DNA from: CAG-238 sp934277695
GTDB taxonomy: Bacteria > Bacillota > Clostridia > Peptostreptococcales > Anaerovoracaceae
Length of the DNA stretch: 64,000 nt
NCBI GenBank assembly: GCA_934277695.1
Contig: CAKQVG010000008.1
Location: 10,202-74,201, forward strand
Direction of reading: 5' to 3'
The notes beneath the pieces are model-generated. The model ran no database searches. It worked only from the letters and a program-made list of their open reading frames with translations, and had not been told where the DNA came from. The translations under genes were made by a program, and so were the position numbers. This document shows positions 1-7,875 of this stretch, piece after piece. Position 1 is the first letter of the stretch; every line of letters starts with the position of its first letter.

Positions 1-287
1 AGTCCCGGTATATCATCGGCAAAAACCGCCTTTTTCAGGTTTTCGCTCATTTTCACGCCGACTGCCGCCGAGGTCGGGCTGACATGCTTAAAAGATGCCG
101 CCGCGCAGAGCCCTAAAGCTTCCTTGATTTCCTTTACAAGCTGCCAGCTGTTCATCGCATCGAGCAGATTGATATAGCCCGGTCTTCCGTTTAAAATTTC
201 AATCGGAAGCTCTGCCCCGTTTTCCATATAGATCTTTGCCGGTTTTTGATTCGGATTGCATCCGTACTTCAATTCATATTCTTTCAT
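1..287 (-). CDS. purH: AICAR formyltransferase (PurH transformylase part), truncated by window edge
   Basis: The N-terminal 95 codons are present; the gene runs off the left edge. It would formylate AICAR with 10-formyl-THF, the ninth step of IMP synthesis. The protein starts with a transformylase-type sequence (YGCNPNQKPA, NGRPGYINLLDAMNSWQL) and shows the catalytic Lys-His pair in SFKHVSP near residue 68. There is no IMP cyclohydrolase (MGS-like) domain in front of it, unlike the usual bifunctional PurH; that activity is encoded by the gene just upstream. The start ATG is 17 bp after the purO stop, preceded by a GGGG-type ribosome site. It is the last visible gene of the pur operon. What lies downstream cannot be seen. 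Confidence 0.85.
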   Translation of the reverse strand, partial: MKEYELKYGCNPNQKPAKIYMENGAELPIEILNGRPGYINLLDAMNSWQLVKEIKEALGLCAAASFKHVSPTSAAVGVKMSENLKKAVFADDIPG

Positions 288-304
288 TTTCGTCCCCTGC
301 AAAA

Positions 305-1021
305 TTATTTGTTTTTATTTATCATGCGGTCTTCTCTCGCCCCGTCAAGAAGACTCACAAAGCGCACAAAAAGCGAAATTTTATTGTTTTCATTCAGGTT
401 TTCCCAGATCTCATCCGTAAAAGCGTCAATGTCACCCGGGATTTCGATTCGGCGCGGTTCCCCGCAAAATGTCGGCAGCGGATTTCCGTCCTGCTCATAA
501 GTATGTATGAAATGACCGAGTCCCGCTTCTGCCGTGTAGTTATAGAAATAGCGCGCGCACTCCCCGCCTTCCGCATCCATGCTCTTCAAAATGCTCATCT
601 GGTAGGAAAGCGTCACTCCGAAAGTCATAACCGCGCTGATTCTTGGCGTGAAATTCGGCGCGTCAGGCTCGAAGCATCTTGTCGCAAGCGCTTCTTCTAC
701 GCTCTTTCCGTCTTTGAGAAAGTTATATATCGTGTCCGTTTGGTCTCCGTTTGTCACGATGAGACGATTATCCAGCTTTCTGATTGGCGAATAGATGATG
801 AGGGACGGGTCTTCCACCTTGGAAGCGTCAAAAGGATAGATGGTCACATTTTCCTCTTTGGCTTCAAAAACACGGTTTCTCGAATTTTCGCTTCTTCCCA
901 TGATGAAATAGGCCGTAACTGCCTTCGTTCCATCCGCGCTCTTCCCGCAGACGATTCCTCTTCCCGGATAGCTGTTTTCCCGCAAAATTTCCGCGAGAGA
1001 GTTTTTTTCGTATCGATTCAT
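305..1021 (-). CDS. purO: IMP cyclohydrolase, PurO type
   Basis: A 238-residue protein that matches the stand-alone IMP cyclohydrolase family first known from archaea (PF07826); it closes FAICAR to IMP. Recognisable stretches are YPGRGIVCG near the N-terminus, AYFIMGRSENSRNRVF, and NFTPRISAV in the second half. The ATG overlaps the purN stop as ATGA, and AAAGGA lies upstream. A longer in-frame open reading frame continues upstream inside purN, but the overlap start and ribosome site favour this ATG. Its place between purN and a transformylase-only purH supports the assignment: the two halves of bacterial PurH are separate genes here. Confidence 0.82.
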   Translation of the reverse strand: MNRYEKNSLAEILRENSYPGRGIVCGKSADGTKAVTAYFIMGRSENSRNRVFEAKEENVTIYPFDASKVEDPSLIIYSPIRKLDNRLIVTNGDQTDTIYNFLKDGKSVEEALATRCFEPDAPNFTPRISAVMTFGVTLSYQMSILKSMDAEGGECARYFYNYTAEAGLGHFIHTYEQDGNPLPTFCGEPRRIEIPGDIDAFTDEIWENLNENNKISLFVRFVSLLDGAREDRMINKNK

Positions 1022-1638
1022 ATTGCGTCCTTTCTGTTTTCCAGTATCGTCCGGCACACTTTTTCCGCCGCAGCGGGAAGAAGTACCCACTCTGCTTCCT
1101 CCATCACGCGTCTTTGGAGGGTCTGCGGTGTGTCGCCTTCCTCGACTGCAACCGCTTTCTGCATGAGAATGCGTCCGCCATCGGGAACTTCGTTGACAAA
1201 ATGCACGGTCGCCCCGGTCACTTTTACGCCGTAAGCAAGCGCCGCTTCGTGTACTTTCAGTCCGTAAAAGCCTTTCCCGCAGAATGACGGAATCAGAGAC
1301 GGATGAATGTTGAGAATCCGCTCCGGATACTGCGCGGTGAAGCCCTCCGTCAAAATATTCAAAAATCCTGCCAAAATAATTAAATCGATTTTTTCCTCCT
1401 TGAGGAGCTTCAAAATCTTCTCTTCGAACTCCTGCTGGGAACTGCATTTTTTATAAGGCACTGCTTCCGCCCGGATTCCTGCCTTTTCAGCGCGGGTAAG
1501 CGCATAGGCATCCTCGTTTCCGGAAACGACAAGCACGATTTTCCCATTTTTCAGAATGCCGCTGCTTTGCGCATCAATCAGCGCCTGCAGATTCGTGCCG
1601 CCGCCCGATACCAGTACCGCAATTTTTGCTTTTACCAT
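1018..1638 (-). CDS. purN: Phosphoribosylglycinamide formyltransferase
   Basis: A 206-residue GAR transformylase that uses 10-formyl-THF to make FGAR. Visible features are the N-terminal VLVSGGGTNLQAL phosphate-binding loop, the catalytic Asn-His in LNIHPSLIPSF, and the HFVNEVPDGG region with the catalytic Asp. Length is normal for the family. It overlaps the end of purM by 7 bp and the start of purO by 4 bp, so translation is probably coupled along the operon. Confidence 0.95.
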   Translation of the reverse strand: MVKAKIAVLVSGGGTNLQALIDAQSSGILKNGKIVLVVSGNEDAYALTRAEKAGIRAEAVPYKKCSSQQEFEEKILKLLKEEKIDLIILAGFLNILTEGFTAQYPERILNIHPSLIPSFCGKGFYGLKVHEAALAYGVKVTGATVHFVNEVPDGGRILMQKAVAVEEGDTPQTLQRRVMEEAEWVLLPAAAEKVCRTILENRKDAI

Positions 1639-2681
1639 AATTCCACCTTTTCGCTGCCGGAAGCTGCAGAGACGATTTCGCCCATGATATAGGCGTCTTC
1701 CCCGTTTTCCTTCAGTATTGCAAGTGCTTTTTCCGCGTCTTCTGCCGAAACGACTACGCTCATGCCCACGCCCATGTTAAAGGTGTTGAACATGTCTCTT
1801 TCCGGAATCTCGCCTGTCTTTGCAATCAAATCGAAAATCGGAAGAACGCGTACACTGTCCTTTTTTATCTTCGCGCAAAGTCCGTCCGGAATGCTGCGCG
1901 GAATATTCTCATAGAAGCCGCCGCCTGTGATGTGCGAAACGGCTTTGACCTGCACCTTCTCGAAAAGCGCAAGCATCGGCTTTACATAAATTTTCGTAGG
2001 CGCAAGCAACGCTTCGCCAAGAGATTTTCCGTCAAGCTCTGCAAGCGGCATGCGGATGTCTGCATTTTCGATGTCGAAAACTTTGCGTACAAGGGAGAAT
2101 CCGTTGGAATGAACACCGCTCGAAGGCAGCGCAATTACGATGTCTCCTTCTTTCATCGTCTTATAGTCGATAATCTTAGCCTTATCAACCACGCCGACTG
2201 AAAATCCCGCAAGATCATATTCGTCTACCGGATAAAATCCCGGCATTTCTGCGGTTTCACCGCCTACAAGCGCCGCACCGGACTGCACGCATCCCTCTGC
2301 GATTCCTGAAACGATTTCTGCAATTCTTTCCGGAACATTCTTTCCGCAGGCAATATAATCGAGGAAAAGCAGCGGCTTCGCGCCGCAGCAGATGATATCG
2401 TTGACGCACATCGCCACGCAGTCGATTCCGACGGTATCATGCTTATCCATCAAAAACGCAAGTTTCAGCTTCGTTCCCACGCCGTCGGTTCCGCTGACAA
2501 GCACCGGCTTCGTAATTCCGGTTAAATCGAGCTCGAACAGTCCTCCGAAGCCTCCAATGCCGGAAAGCATTCCGCTCGTCATTGTTCTTGCAATATGTGT
2601 TTTCATCAGTTCCACGGCGCGATATCCTGCTGTGATGTCCACGCCTGCCTTTGCATAGCTGTCTGATTTTGAATTATTCAT
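1632..2681 (-). CDS. purM: AIR synthetase (phosphoribosylformylglycinamidine cyclo-ligase)
   Basis: A 349-residue ATP-dependent cyclase converting FGAM to AIR. Typical motifs are SGTDGVGTKLKLA (ATP and substrate binding), the DCVAMCVNDIICCGAKPLLFLDY block, LVGGETAEMPGFY, and the C-terminal HITGGGFYENIPR. Length is normal. It begins 3 bp after the purF stop. FGAM synthetase (purL/purQS) and purD are not in this window, so they must be encoded elsewhere or beyond the left edge. Confidence 0.96.
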   Translation of the reverse strand: MNNSKSDSYAKAGVDITAGYRAVELMKTHIARTMTSGMLSGIGGFGGLFELDLTGITKPVLVSGTDGVGTKLKLAFLMDKHDTVGIDCVAMCVNDIICCGAKPLLFLDYIACGKNVPERIAEIVSGIAEGCVQSGAALVGGETAEMPGFYPVDEYDLAGFSVGVVDKAKIIDYKTMKEGDIVIALPSSGVHSNGFSLVRKVFDIENADIRMPLAELDGKSLGEALLAPTKIYVKPMLALFEKVQVKAVSHITGGGFYENIPRSIPDGLCAKIKKDSVRVLPIFDLIAKTGEIPERDMFNTFNMGVGMSVVVSAEDAEKALAILKENGEDAYIMGEIVSAASGSEKVELW

Positions 2682-2684
2682 TGT

Positions 2685-4109
2685 TTATTCCTTTCCGTTC
2701 CAACAGTAAGTGCAGAGCTTGCATGGCTCGATTCCGATGGCTTCCGATATGCCCTCAAGGGTCTGATAATCGAGAGAATCAAAGTGCAGGCGTTCACTGA
2801 TATTCTTTCTGAGCGCCTTGCCTCTTTCTGTTCTTCCGTCAATATATTCTTCAATATAATTTGTTGCTGTTTTTCCTTCCAGCTCAAACATCGCTCGTCT
2901 TGCGATCAAATCCATCTCAGAATTGCTTCTTGAGAAGTTTAGAAATTTGCACCCATACATAATCGGCGGACAAGCTGACCGCATATGAACTTCCTTCGCA
3001 CCGTTTTCGTAAAGAAATTCCACCGTCTCCCGAAGCTGAGTTCCTCGAACGATGCTGTCGTCCACAAGTAAAAGCTTTTTGCCTTCAATCAGCTCGTGAA
3101 CCGGTATCATCTTCATTTTTGCGACCATGTTTCTTTCCTGCTGTCCAATCGGCATGAAACTCCGCGGCCATGTGGGGGTATATTTGATAAATGGACGGGC
3201 AAATGGGATTCCACTCTCATTCGCATATCCAATCGCATGAGGAGTTCCGGAGTCAGGCACTCCGCTGACGAAATCAATGTCGGATATGATACTGTTTTTC
3301 TTGTCCGTCTTAGCTAAAATCCTTCCGTTACGGTTACGCATGATTTCCACATTCACGCCTTCGTATTTGGAAGTCGGATAACCATAATAAGTCCAAAGAA
3401 ACGCACAAATCTTCATTTCTTTACCGCCTGCATCGAGAGTTTCTGTGCTGTCTGCGGTGATTTTCACAATCTCTGCCGGATTCAACTCTTTAAAATCTTC
3501 ATACCCAAGCTTACGATATGCAAAGGATTCAAACGAAACGCAGTATCCGTCCTCATTTTTTCCGATCAGAACCGGAAGTCTTCCGACTTTATCACGGGCA
3601 GCAATTAAACTCCCGTCTTCCAGCAAAATCAATATGGAAATGGACCCCTCAATCTTTTTGTGCACAAATCTAATTCCCTCTTCAAAACTTTCTTTTTGAT
3701 TAATCAAAGCTGCAACAAGCTCCGTAGCATTGATTTTTCCTCCTGTATAAGCCTCAAAGTGACCGTTTCCTTTTTCTAAAAACTCTTTTGCAAGTTCTTC
3801 TGCATTTCGAATCAATCCTATCGTTGTAATTGCAAATATTCCAAGCTTCGAACGAATCAAAATCGGCTGCGGATCCGCATCACTTATGCATCCGATACAT
3901 CCGGTTCCTTTCATTTCTTCCGTAATTCCCTCGAATTTGGTTCGAAACGGCGAATTTTCAATATTATGTATCTCACGCCGGAATCCTGTATCCGTGCCGG
4001 CCGCCGCCATGCCGGCTCTTCGCGTTCCCAAATGTGAATGATAGTCTGTTCCGAAAAAAACATCCGGGACTACATTCCTTTTGGATACGGCTCCAAAGAA
4101 ACCACCCAA
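2685..4109 (-). CDS. purF: Amidophosphoribosyltransferase-like protein without the N-terminal Cys
   Basis: A 474-residue PurF-family protein, which would make phosphoribosylamine from PRPP. The phosphoribosyltransferase half is intact: LLLVDDSIVRGTQ near residue 346 is the PRPP loop. Cysteines at about 380, 387, 463, 466 and 469 could hold the Fe-S cluster known from Bacillus-type PurF. The glutaminase half begins MGGFFG where the family has Met-Cys-Gly-x-Phe-Gly, so the Ntn nucleophile Cys1 is replaced by Gly. The start codon is TTG, fixed by GGAGGTG eight bases upstream; no other start would restore a Cys. Inference: it uses free ammonia or a partner glutaminase, or it is a specialised paralogue. 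Confidence 0.88.
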   Translation of the reverse strand: MGGFFGAVSKRNVVPDVFFGTDYHSHLGTRRAGMAAAGTDTGFRREIHNIENSPFRTKFEGITEEMKGTGCIGCISDADPQPILIRSKLGIFAITTIGLIRNAEELAKEFLEKGNGHFEAYTGGKINATELVAALINQKESFEEGIRFVHKKIEGSISILILLEDGSLIAARDKVGRLPVLIGKNEDGYCVSFESFAYRKLGYEDFKELNPAEIVKITADSTETLDAGGKEMKICAFLWTYYGYPTSKYEGVNVEIMRNRNGRILAKTDKKNSIISDIDFVSGVPDSGTPHAIGYANESGIPFARPFIKYTPTWPRSFMPIGQQERNMVAKMKMIPVHELIEGKKLLLVDDSIVRGTQLRETVEFLYENGAKEVHMRSACPPIMYGCKFLNFSRSNSEMDLIARRAMFELEGKTATNYIEEYIDGRTERGKALRKNISERLHFDSLDYQTLEGISEAIGIEPCKLCTYCWNGKE

Positions 4110-4148
4110 TGTTACACCTCCGTTTTCTTTCTATGCCTCAATGATAAT

Positions 4149-4835
4149 TTATGCGAAGAATAATTTGGAAAGTGTCATTGGATCAATGTACTTACCGTCC
4201 TTATATACTCGCATATTTCCGGAAGCAATTTCATCAATCAGCATTACTTTTCCATCCTTGTCATAGCCAAATTCAAACTTGATGTCATAGAGCACCAGCC
4301 CCTTTTGTTCTAAATCATCAGCAACAATCTGCGTAATCTTCTGTGTCATTTCTTTGATATCTTCATACTGCTCCGCTGTCATAATGCCGAGAACAATCAA
4401 ACCGTCCTTGGTTACGAGCGGATCATTCTTTTCATCATTTTTGAAAGTTGTTTCTACATAATCCGGAAGAGCTGCACCTTCTTCAATGTATTCCCCATAG
4501 CGGCGTATAAAGCTTCCCACTGCCCTACGACGGCAAATAACTTCCAGGCCGTTCCCGAATACTTTGGCCGGAAGAACCTCCATCGTTGTTTCTTGCGAAT
4601 CAGCGTTGACAAAATGGGTTTTGATACCTGCTGCATTGATTTTTTCAAAGAAATAGGTTGACATTCTGAGATTTACATCTCCTACGCCTTCAATCGTAAG
4701 CCCTACCGAATTTTCGCCCGGATCAAACACACCATCTCTACCTGTGCAATCATCCTTAAACTTTAAAAGAAAGTTCCCGTTTTCCATCTCAAATACATTT
4801 TTGGTCTTTCCTGTGTACACTAATTTCTTGCTCAT
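4149..4835 (-). CDS. purC: SAICAR synthetase
   Basis: A 228-residue phosphoribosylaminoimidazole-succinocarboxamide synthase that joins CAIR and aspartate using ATP. It shows the N-terminal LVYTGKTKNVFE start of the family, VICRRRAVGSF (substrate loop), and LYDIKFEFGYD plus LIDEIASGNMR near the C-terminus, where a metal-binding Asp-Glu pair sits. The ATG chosen overlaps the purE stop as ATGA and follows GGAGG; a start six codons earlier lies inside that ribosome site and is unlikely. A 39-bp gap separates it from purF. Confidence 0.95.
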   Translation of the reverse strand: MSKKLVYTGKTKNVFEMENGNFLLKFKDDCTGRDGVFDPGENSVGLTIEGVGDVNLRMSTYFFEKINAAGIKTHFVNADSQETTMEVLPAKVFGNGLEVICRRRAVGSFIRRYGEYIEEGAALPDYVETTFKNDEKNDPLVTKDGLIVLGIMTAEQYEDIKEMTQKITQIVADDLEQKGLVLYDIKFEFGYDKDGKVMLIDEIASGNMRVYKDGKYIDPMTLSKLFFA

Positions 4836-5332
4836 TTTGTTCCTCCGTTCCATTTTTCTTCAATTTTGTGGTTTTTTTCTAAAACTGCTTCTTTGGCCTC
4901 TATGCGCTTTTTCAAAAGCAGCTGTGCAAGCTTTTCATCGGATACCGCTAAAATTTCCGCGGCAAGGATTGCTGCATTGGCAGCAGCATCGATTCCTACG
5001 GTTGCCACCGGAATTCCCGGCGGCATCTGAACGGTCGACAGAAGTGCATCCATTCCCTCCAGCGAAGAGTTTACCGGCACGCCGATAACCGGCAGCGTCG
5101 TGTTCGCCGCAATCACACCTGCCAAGTGTGCCGCCTTACCGGCAATTCCGATTAATGCGTCAAATCCGTTTTGGCGGGCTTCTTTTGCGAATCGAATTGT
5201 TTCTTCCGGGGTGCGATGTGCTGAATAGACATGCACCTCGTAATTAATCCCATACTCCGCAAGTTTTTCGATTGCTTTTTCGGCAATTGGAAGGTCGCTG
5301 TCCGAACCCATGATAATTCCAATTTTGTTCAT
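4832..5332 (-). CDS. purE: N5-carboxyaminoimidazole ribonucleotide mutase
   Basis: A 166-residue class I PurE that moves the carboxyl group of N5-CAIR to give CAIR. GIIMGSDSDLP at the N-terminus and YSAHRTPE near residue 42 are the diagnostic substrate and catalytic His motifs, followed by GIAGKAAHLAGV. It is the first gene of the operon, preceded by GGAGG, a terminator, a ZTP aptamer and a promoter. The partner purK is not in the window. Confidence 0.96.
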   Translation of the reverse strand: MNKIGIIMGSDSDLPIAEKAIEKLAEYGINYEVHVYSAHRTPEETIRFAKEARQNGFDALIGIAGKAAHLAGVIAANTTLPVIGVPVNSSLEGMDALLSTVQMPPGIPVATVGIDAAANAAILAAEILAVSDEKLAQLLLKKRIEAKEAVLEKNHKIEEKWNGGTK

Positions 5333-5362
5333 ACATTTTCCTCCGTTTTTTTAACTAAAAAA

Positions 5363-5466
5363 GGGCATATTCATCCCCCAAATAAGGGAACAAATACGCC
5401 CAGACGGTCGACATTTAAACTTCTTGCTCCCTTGCGGTTATCCGCATTTCCGTCAGTCACAAAAAG
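5363..5466 (-). promoter_or_regulatory. ZTP riboswitch (pfl motif) with intrinsic terminator
   Basis: Read on the minus strand, the leader holds the ZTP/ZMP aptamer core: GUGACUGACGG, a GCGG/CCGC P2 hairpin, AAGGGAGC, and CCGUCUGGGC at the 3-prime end. CUUUUU pairs with AAGAAG to close P1, and GACGG pairs with CCGUC as the pseudoknot. The closing GGGC is also the 5-prime arm of a terminator (GGGCGTATT/AATATGCCC, then TTTTTT), so ligand binding should disrupt termination. The known ligand class rises when 10-formyl-THF is short, fitting control of purE-C-F-M-N-O-H. Confidence 0.9.
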
Positions 5467-5502
5467 CTGTTCTCTTTCATTTTCAATAACTTATCTGCTT
5501 GT

Positions 5503-5531
5503 ATTGTATCAAATCACTCAAAAGATTTCAA
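5503..5531 (-). promoter_or_regulatory. Sigma-A promoter of the pur operon
   Basis: TTGAAA-N17-TACAAT on the minus strand, about 30 nt upstream of the ZTP aptamer. Spacing is ideal and it is the only good match between the D-aminoacylase gene end and purE. Confidence 0.75.
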
Positions 5532-5562
5532 GCCTAAAAATATAGTTATTTTTTTCACTTGC

Positions 5563-6936
5563 TCATGGTTCAAATTTTTGTTTGCAGAATGAAATAAATC
5601 TTCCTTCGCGTTCGCTTACATTCTCACCGTGTGCAATCGCCGTGTTACCGTTTATGATAACATAATCGATTCCTTCCGGACGGGAAAGCTGCGTGAAGTC
5701 TGCCTTGTCGATGATTGTTTCAGGGTCAAAGATTGTGATGTCTGCATCACATCCGACCTCAATCCTGCCCTTGCCGTCAAGTTCGAGCCTTTTTGCCGGC
5801 TCAAGTGTGATTTTGCGAAGGGCATCGATGAGCGGAAGTGCCTTCTCTTCTCTTACATATTTGCCGAGCACTCTTGGGAATGTGCCGGCCGCTCTCGGAT
5901 GTCCGCCCCCGTTATTGATAATCGCGTCGCTTGCGACCATGCCGTTTTTGTTCACGATTGCCGCCGTGATTTCGTCCTCATTCATGACTGCAGCAACTGC
6001 CAGCATATTCGGATACTTTTCTCTTGCTTCCCTGAAAATCTCTTCCGTGCAGTAAACATTCTTAAACGGCTCGTCCGTGAGGAGAATGTCACTGTAGTCC
6101 TTGCCCCACTGCTCCAGGCATCCGTCCTCGAATACGGCGGAGCCGATTTCCGTCGAAAATGCGTTATACGGATAGGTATCGTAGTTGAGTCTCGGGTTCT
6201 TTTCCATTGCCGCGTTGATGCATTCCAAAGCCTCTTTCATGCTTCCGGTCGCCGAGCAGCTGGAAAGGTGGGAAATCTGGAATTTCTGCGGAATTTCAAG
6301 AGCAAAACGAATCATTTCTTCCACCGGGAAAAGATCGTCCTTCTTGGTTTCATCACGATAATGTGCAGACACTAAAAGATGTGGATTGTCCGAAACTCTT
6401 ACCGCATTCAGCATTTCGTCGAATGTGATTCCCGGATCGTACTCGATTCCGAAGGAAATGCCGTAAGCACCTTCTGCGAGTTCACGCTTCATAATTTCCG
6501 CAAGCTCGTCCATCTGCTTCTGTGAAGGGTGCGCGTATCTTCCGATTCCCATAGCGGTGCGGTACTGGTTATAGCCCGCAAGCATAACATAGTTTACCGG
6601 GCTTCCTCCCAGTTCTTCAATGATCTGCTTGAATTCCGCCAGCGGCTGATACATAACGCCGCAGTTTCCGCCCACGGCTGTCGTAACGCCCATTTCCATC
6701 ATCATTCTCGCGATTACGAATTTCTTGCCTTCCTTGCGGAAGTTCTCTTCATGCATATGGATGTCGATAAAGCCCGGAGAGACCACCTTGCCCTTTGCGT
6801 CGATGATTTCCGCAGCTTCCGGCTGTTTGCTTCCGATAAAAGCGATTTTCCCGTCCTTGATGCCGATATTGGCATTTTTCATCTTCTTCTCATTAAAATC
6901 AGGATATAATCCGTTCACAATAATTTTATCCAACAT
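5563..6936 (-). CDS. N-acyl-D-amino-acid deacylase (D-aminoacylase) family amidohydrolase
   Basis: A 457-residue amidohydrolase expected to release D-amino acids from N-acyl or dipeptide-like substrates. The beta-sandwich start (GLYPDFN, IIDAKGKVVSPGFID) leads into DIHMHEENF (metal His-x-His), GGNCGV (the Cys metal ligand typical of D-aminoacylases), SAHYRDE, QISHLSS and VASDAI followed by GGGHPRAAGTFPR. These give a full metal site. AGAGGGTG precedes the ATG. It stands alone between rpmB and the pur promoter. The exact substrate (D-amino acid or other imide) is not readable from sequence. Confidence 0.85.
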   Translation of the reverse strand: MLDKIIVNGLYPDFNEKKMKNANIGIKDGKIAFIGSKQPEAAEIIDAKGKVVSPGFIDIHMHEENFRKEGKKFVIARMMMEMGVTTAVGGNCGVMYQPLAEFKQIIEELGGSPVNYVMLAGYNQYRTAMGIGRYAHPSQKQMDELAEIMKRELAEGAYGISFGIEYDPGITFDEMLNAVRVSDNPHLLVSAHYRDETKKDDLFPVEEMIRFALEIPQKFQISHLSSCSATGSMKEALECINAAMEKNPRLNYDTYPYNAFSTEIGSAVFEDGCLEQWGKDYSDILLTDEPFKNVYCTEEIFREAREKYPNMLAVAAVMNEDEITAAIVNKNGMVASDAIINNGGGHPRAAGTFPRVLGKYVREEKALPLIDALRKITLEPAKRLELDGKGRIEVGCDADITIFDPETIIDKADFTQLSRPEGIDYVIINGNTAIAHGENVSEREGRFISFCKQKFEP

Positions 6937-6978
6937 GTTGTCACCCTCTTTCTGTATGCTTCTATAGAAAATTTAACT

Positions 6979-7011
6979 AAAAAATCCGCAAAGAATCACT
7001 CTGCGGATTTT
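6979..7011 (-). terminator. Rho-independent terminator after rpmB
   Basis: On the minus strand AAATCCGCAGAG / CTTTGCGGATTTTTT forms a short stem with a T run, just after the rpmB stop. Confidence 0.75.
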
Positions 7012-7021
7012 CATTCATAAA

Positions 7022-7216
7022 TTAAATGGCACGGTTTACTTTATTCGATCTGATGCATCTTGTGCATACGTTTGCTCTTCTAACTGTTCCGTTTTCATCA
7101 GCAACTCTTACAGTCTGAATGTTAGCGTTCCATTTTCTTCTTGTATGTCTTACGGAATGGGATATGCTGTTTCCAGATACTTGACCTTTTCCGCAAATTT
7201 CGCATTTTCTTGACAT
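7022..7216 (-). CDS. rpmB: 50S ribosomal protein L28
   Basis: A 64-residue protein with the L28 start (RKCEICGKGQVSGNSISHS), the basic RRKWNANIQTV middle and CTRCIRS end. The two CxxC pairs mark the zinc-binding (C+) form, with one pair at residues 5-8 and the other near 53-56. A strong AAAGGAGGTG ribosome site and its own promoter and terminator make it a single-gene unit. Confidence 0.97.
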   Translation of the reverse strand: MSRKCEICGKGQVSGNSISHSVRHTRRKWNANIQTVRVADENGTVRRANVCTRCIRSNKVNRAI

Positions 7217-7289
7217 TTACCGCACCTCCTTTAGTATATTAAGCTTGACGCATTTCGTTTTAAATTGGGTTCACACTCGAACACAAGCC

Positions 7290-7318
7290 ATTATACCACA
7301 TGGCAAGGCTTGTTTCAA
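7290..7318 (-). promoter_or_regulatory. Promoter of rpmB
   Basis: TTGAAA-N17-TATAAT with an extended -10 (TGG before TATAAT) on the minus strand, giving a leader of about 65 nt before rpmB. Confidence 0.75.
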
Positions 7319-7335
7319 GCGATTTTTTATGATTC

Positions 7336-7875
7336 TTATAAATATTTTTCGGCAAGGCAGATCCTTCCCTCTTCTAAGGTCTGCTTCATATCGATCACCC
7401 GCTGGTTACTGCTTCCCCGGAAGAGCAGGGTCAAATCGCGCTGTTTCTGCACAAAAGGTCCGTCAATGAGCAAATCCGTCAATTGGAGGAGCTGCCGCAC
7501 CGCATCGTTTGTCTTTGCCCTTTCCTGCAGTTCCTCAAACCGGAAGCCGGTATAGATTACGATGTTCAGATTTCTTTTTTTGATTTCGCGGGCAAGATTG
7601 AGGAAAGCCTCCGGCTGGCACATCGGTTCCCCTCCGCTAAAGGTTACCCCGTCCAGCAGCGGGTTCTCATCAATTGCCGCTACAATCTTTGATATCTCGC
7701 AGTCGTATCCGCCGTCAAAATCGTGGGTATCCGGGTTGTGGCATCCTTCGCATCCGTGCGGACAACCCTGACAGAATACGGTAAACCGCAGTCCCGGTCC
7801 GTCCACGATGGATTCCCTTATGATGCCTGCAAGCCGTATGGAATCAAAGTTTTTCAAATCCTGTGTTGATGTCAT
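7336..7875 (-). CDS. nrdG: Anaerobic ribonucleotide reductase activating protein
   Basis: A 179-residue radical SAM protein that installs the glycyl radical in NrdD. The Fe-S motif CPHGCEGC lies near residue 39, followed by NPDTHDF and VTFSGGEPMCQ (SAM-binding GGE motif). Length is normal. Its start overlaps the end of nrdD by 32 bp, so the two are co-translated; AGGA sites lie within the nrdD end. Confidence 0.95.
   Translation of the reverse strand: MTSTQDLKNFDSIRLAGIIRESIVDGPGLRFTVFCQGCPHGCEGCHNPDTHDFDGGYDCEISKIVAAIDENPLLDGVTFSGGEPMCQPEAFLNLAREIKKRNLNIVIYTGFRFEELQERAKTNDAVRQLLQLTDLLIDGPFVQKQRDLTLLFRGSSNQRVIDMKQTLEEGRICLAEKYL

Noticed and set aside
66..287. Bifunctional PurH
   Set aside because: The first residues match the transformylase domain, and a PurO-type cyclohydrolase is encoded just upstream, so the fused form is not needed.
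305..1447. Long 380-codon minus-strand frame covering purO and half of purN
   Set aside because: Only the part from 1021 downwards matches a known family; the upstream part overlaps purN in another frame and has no ribosome site.
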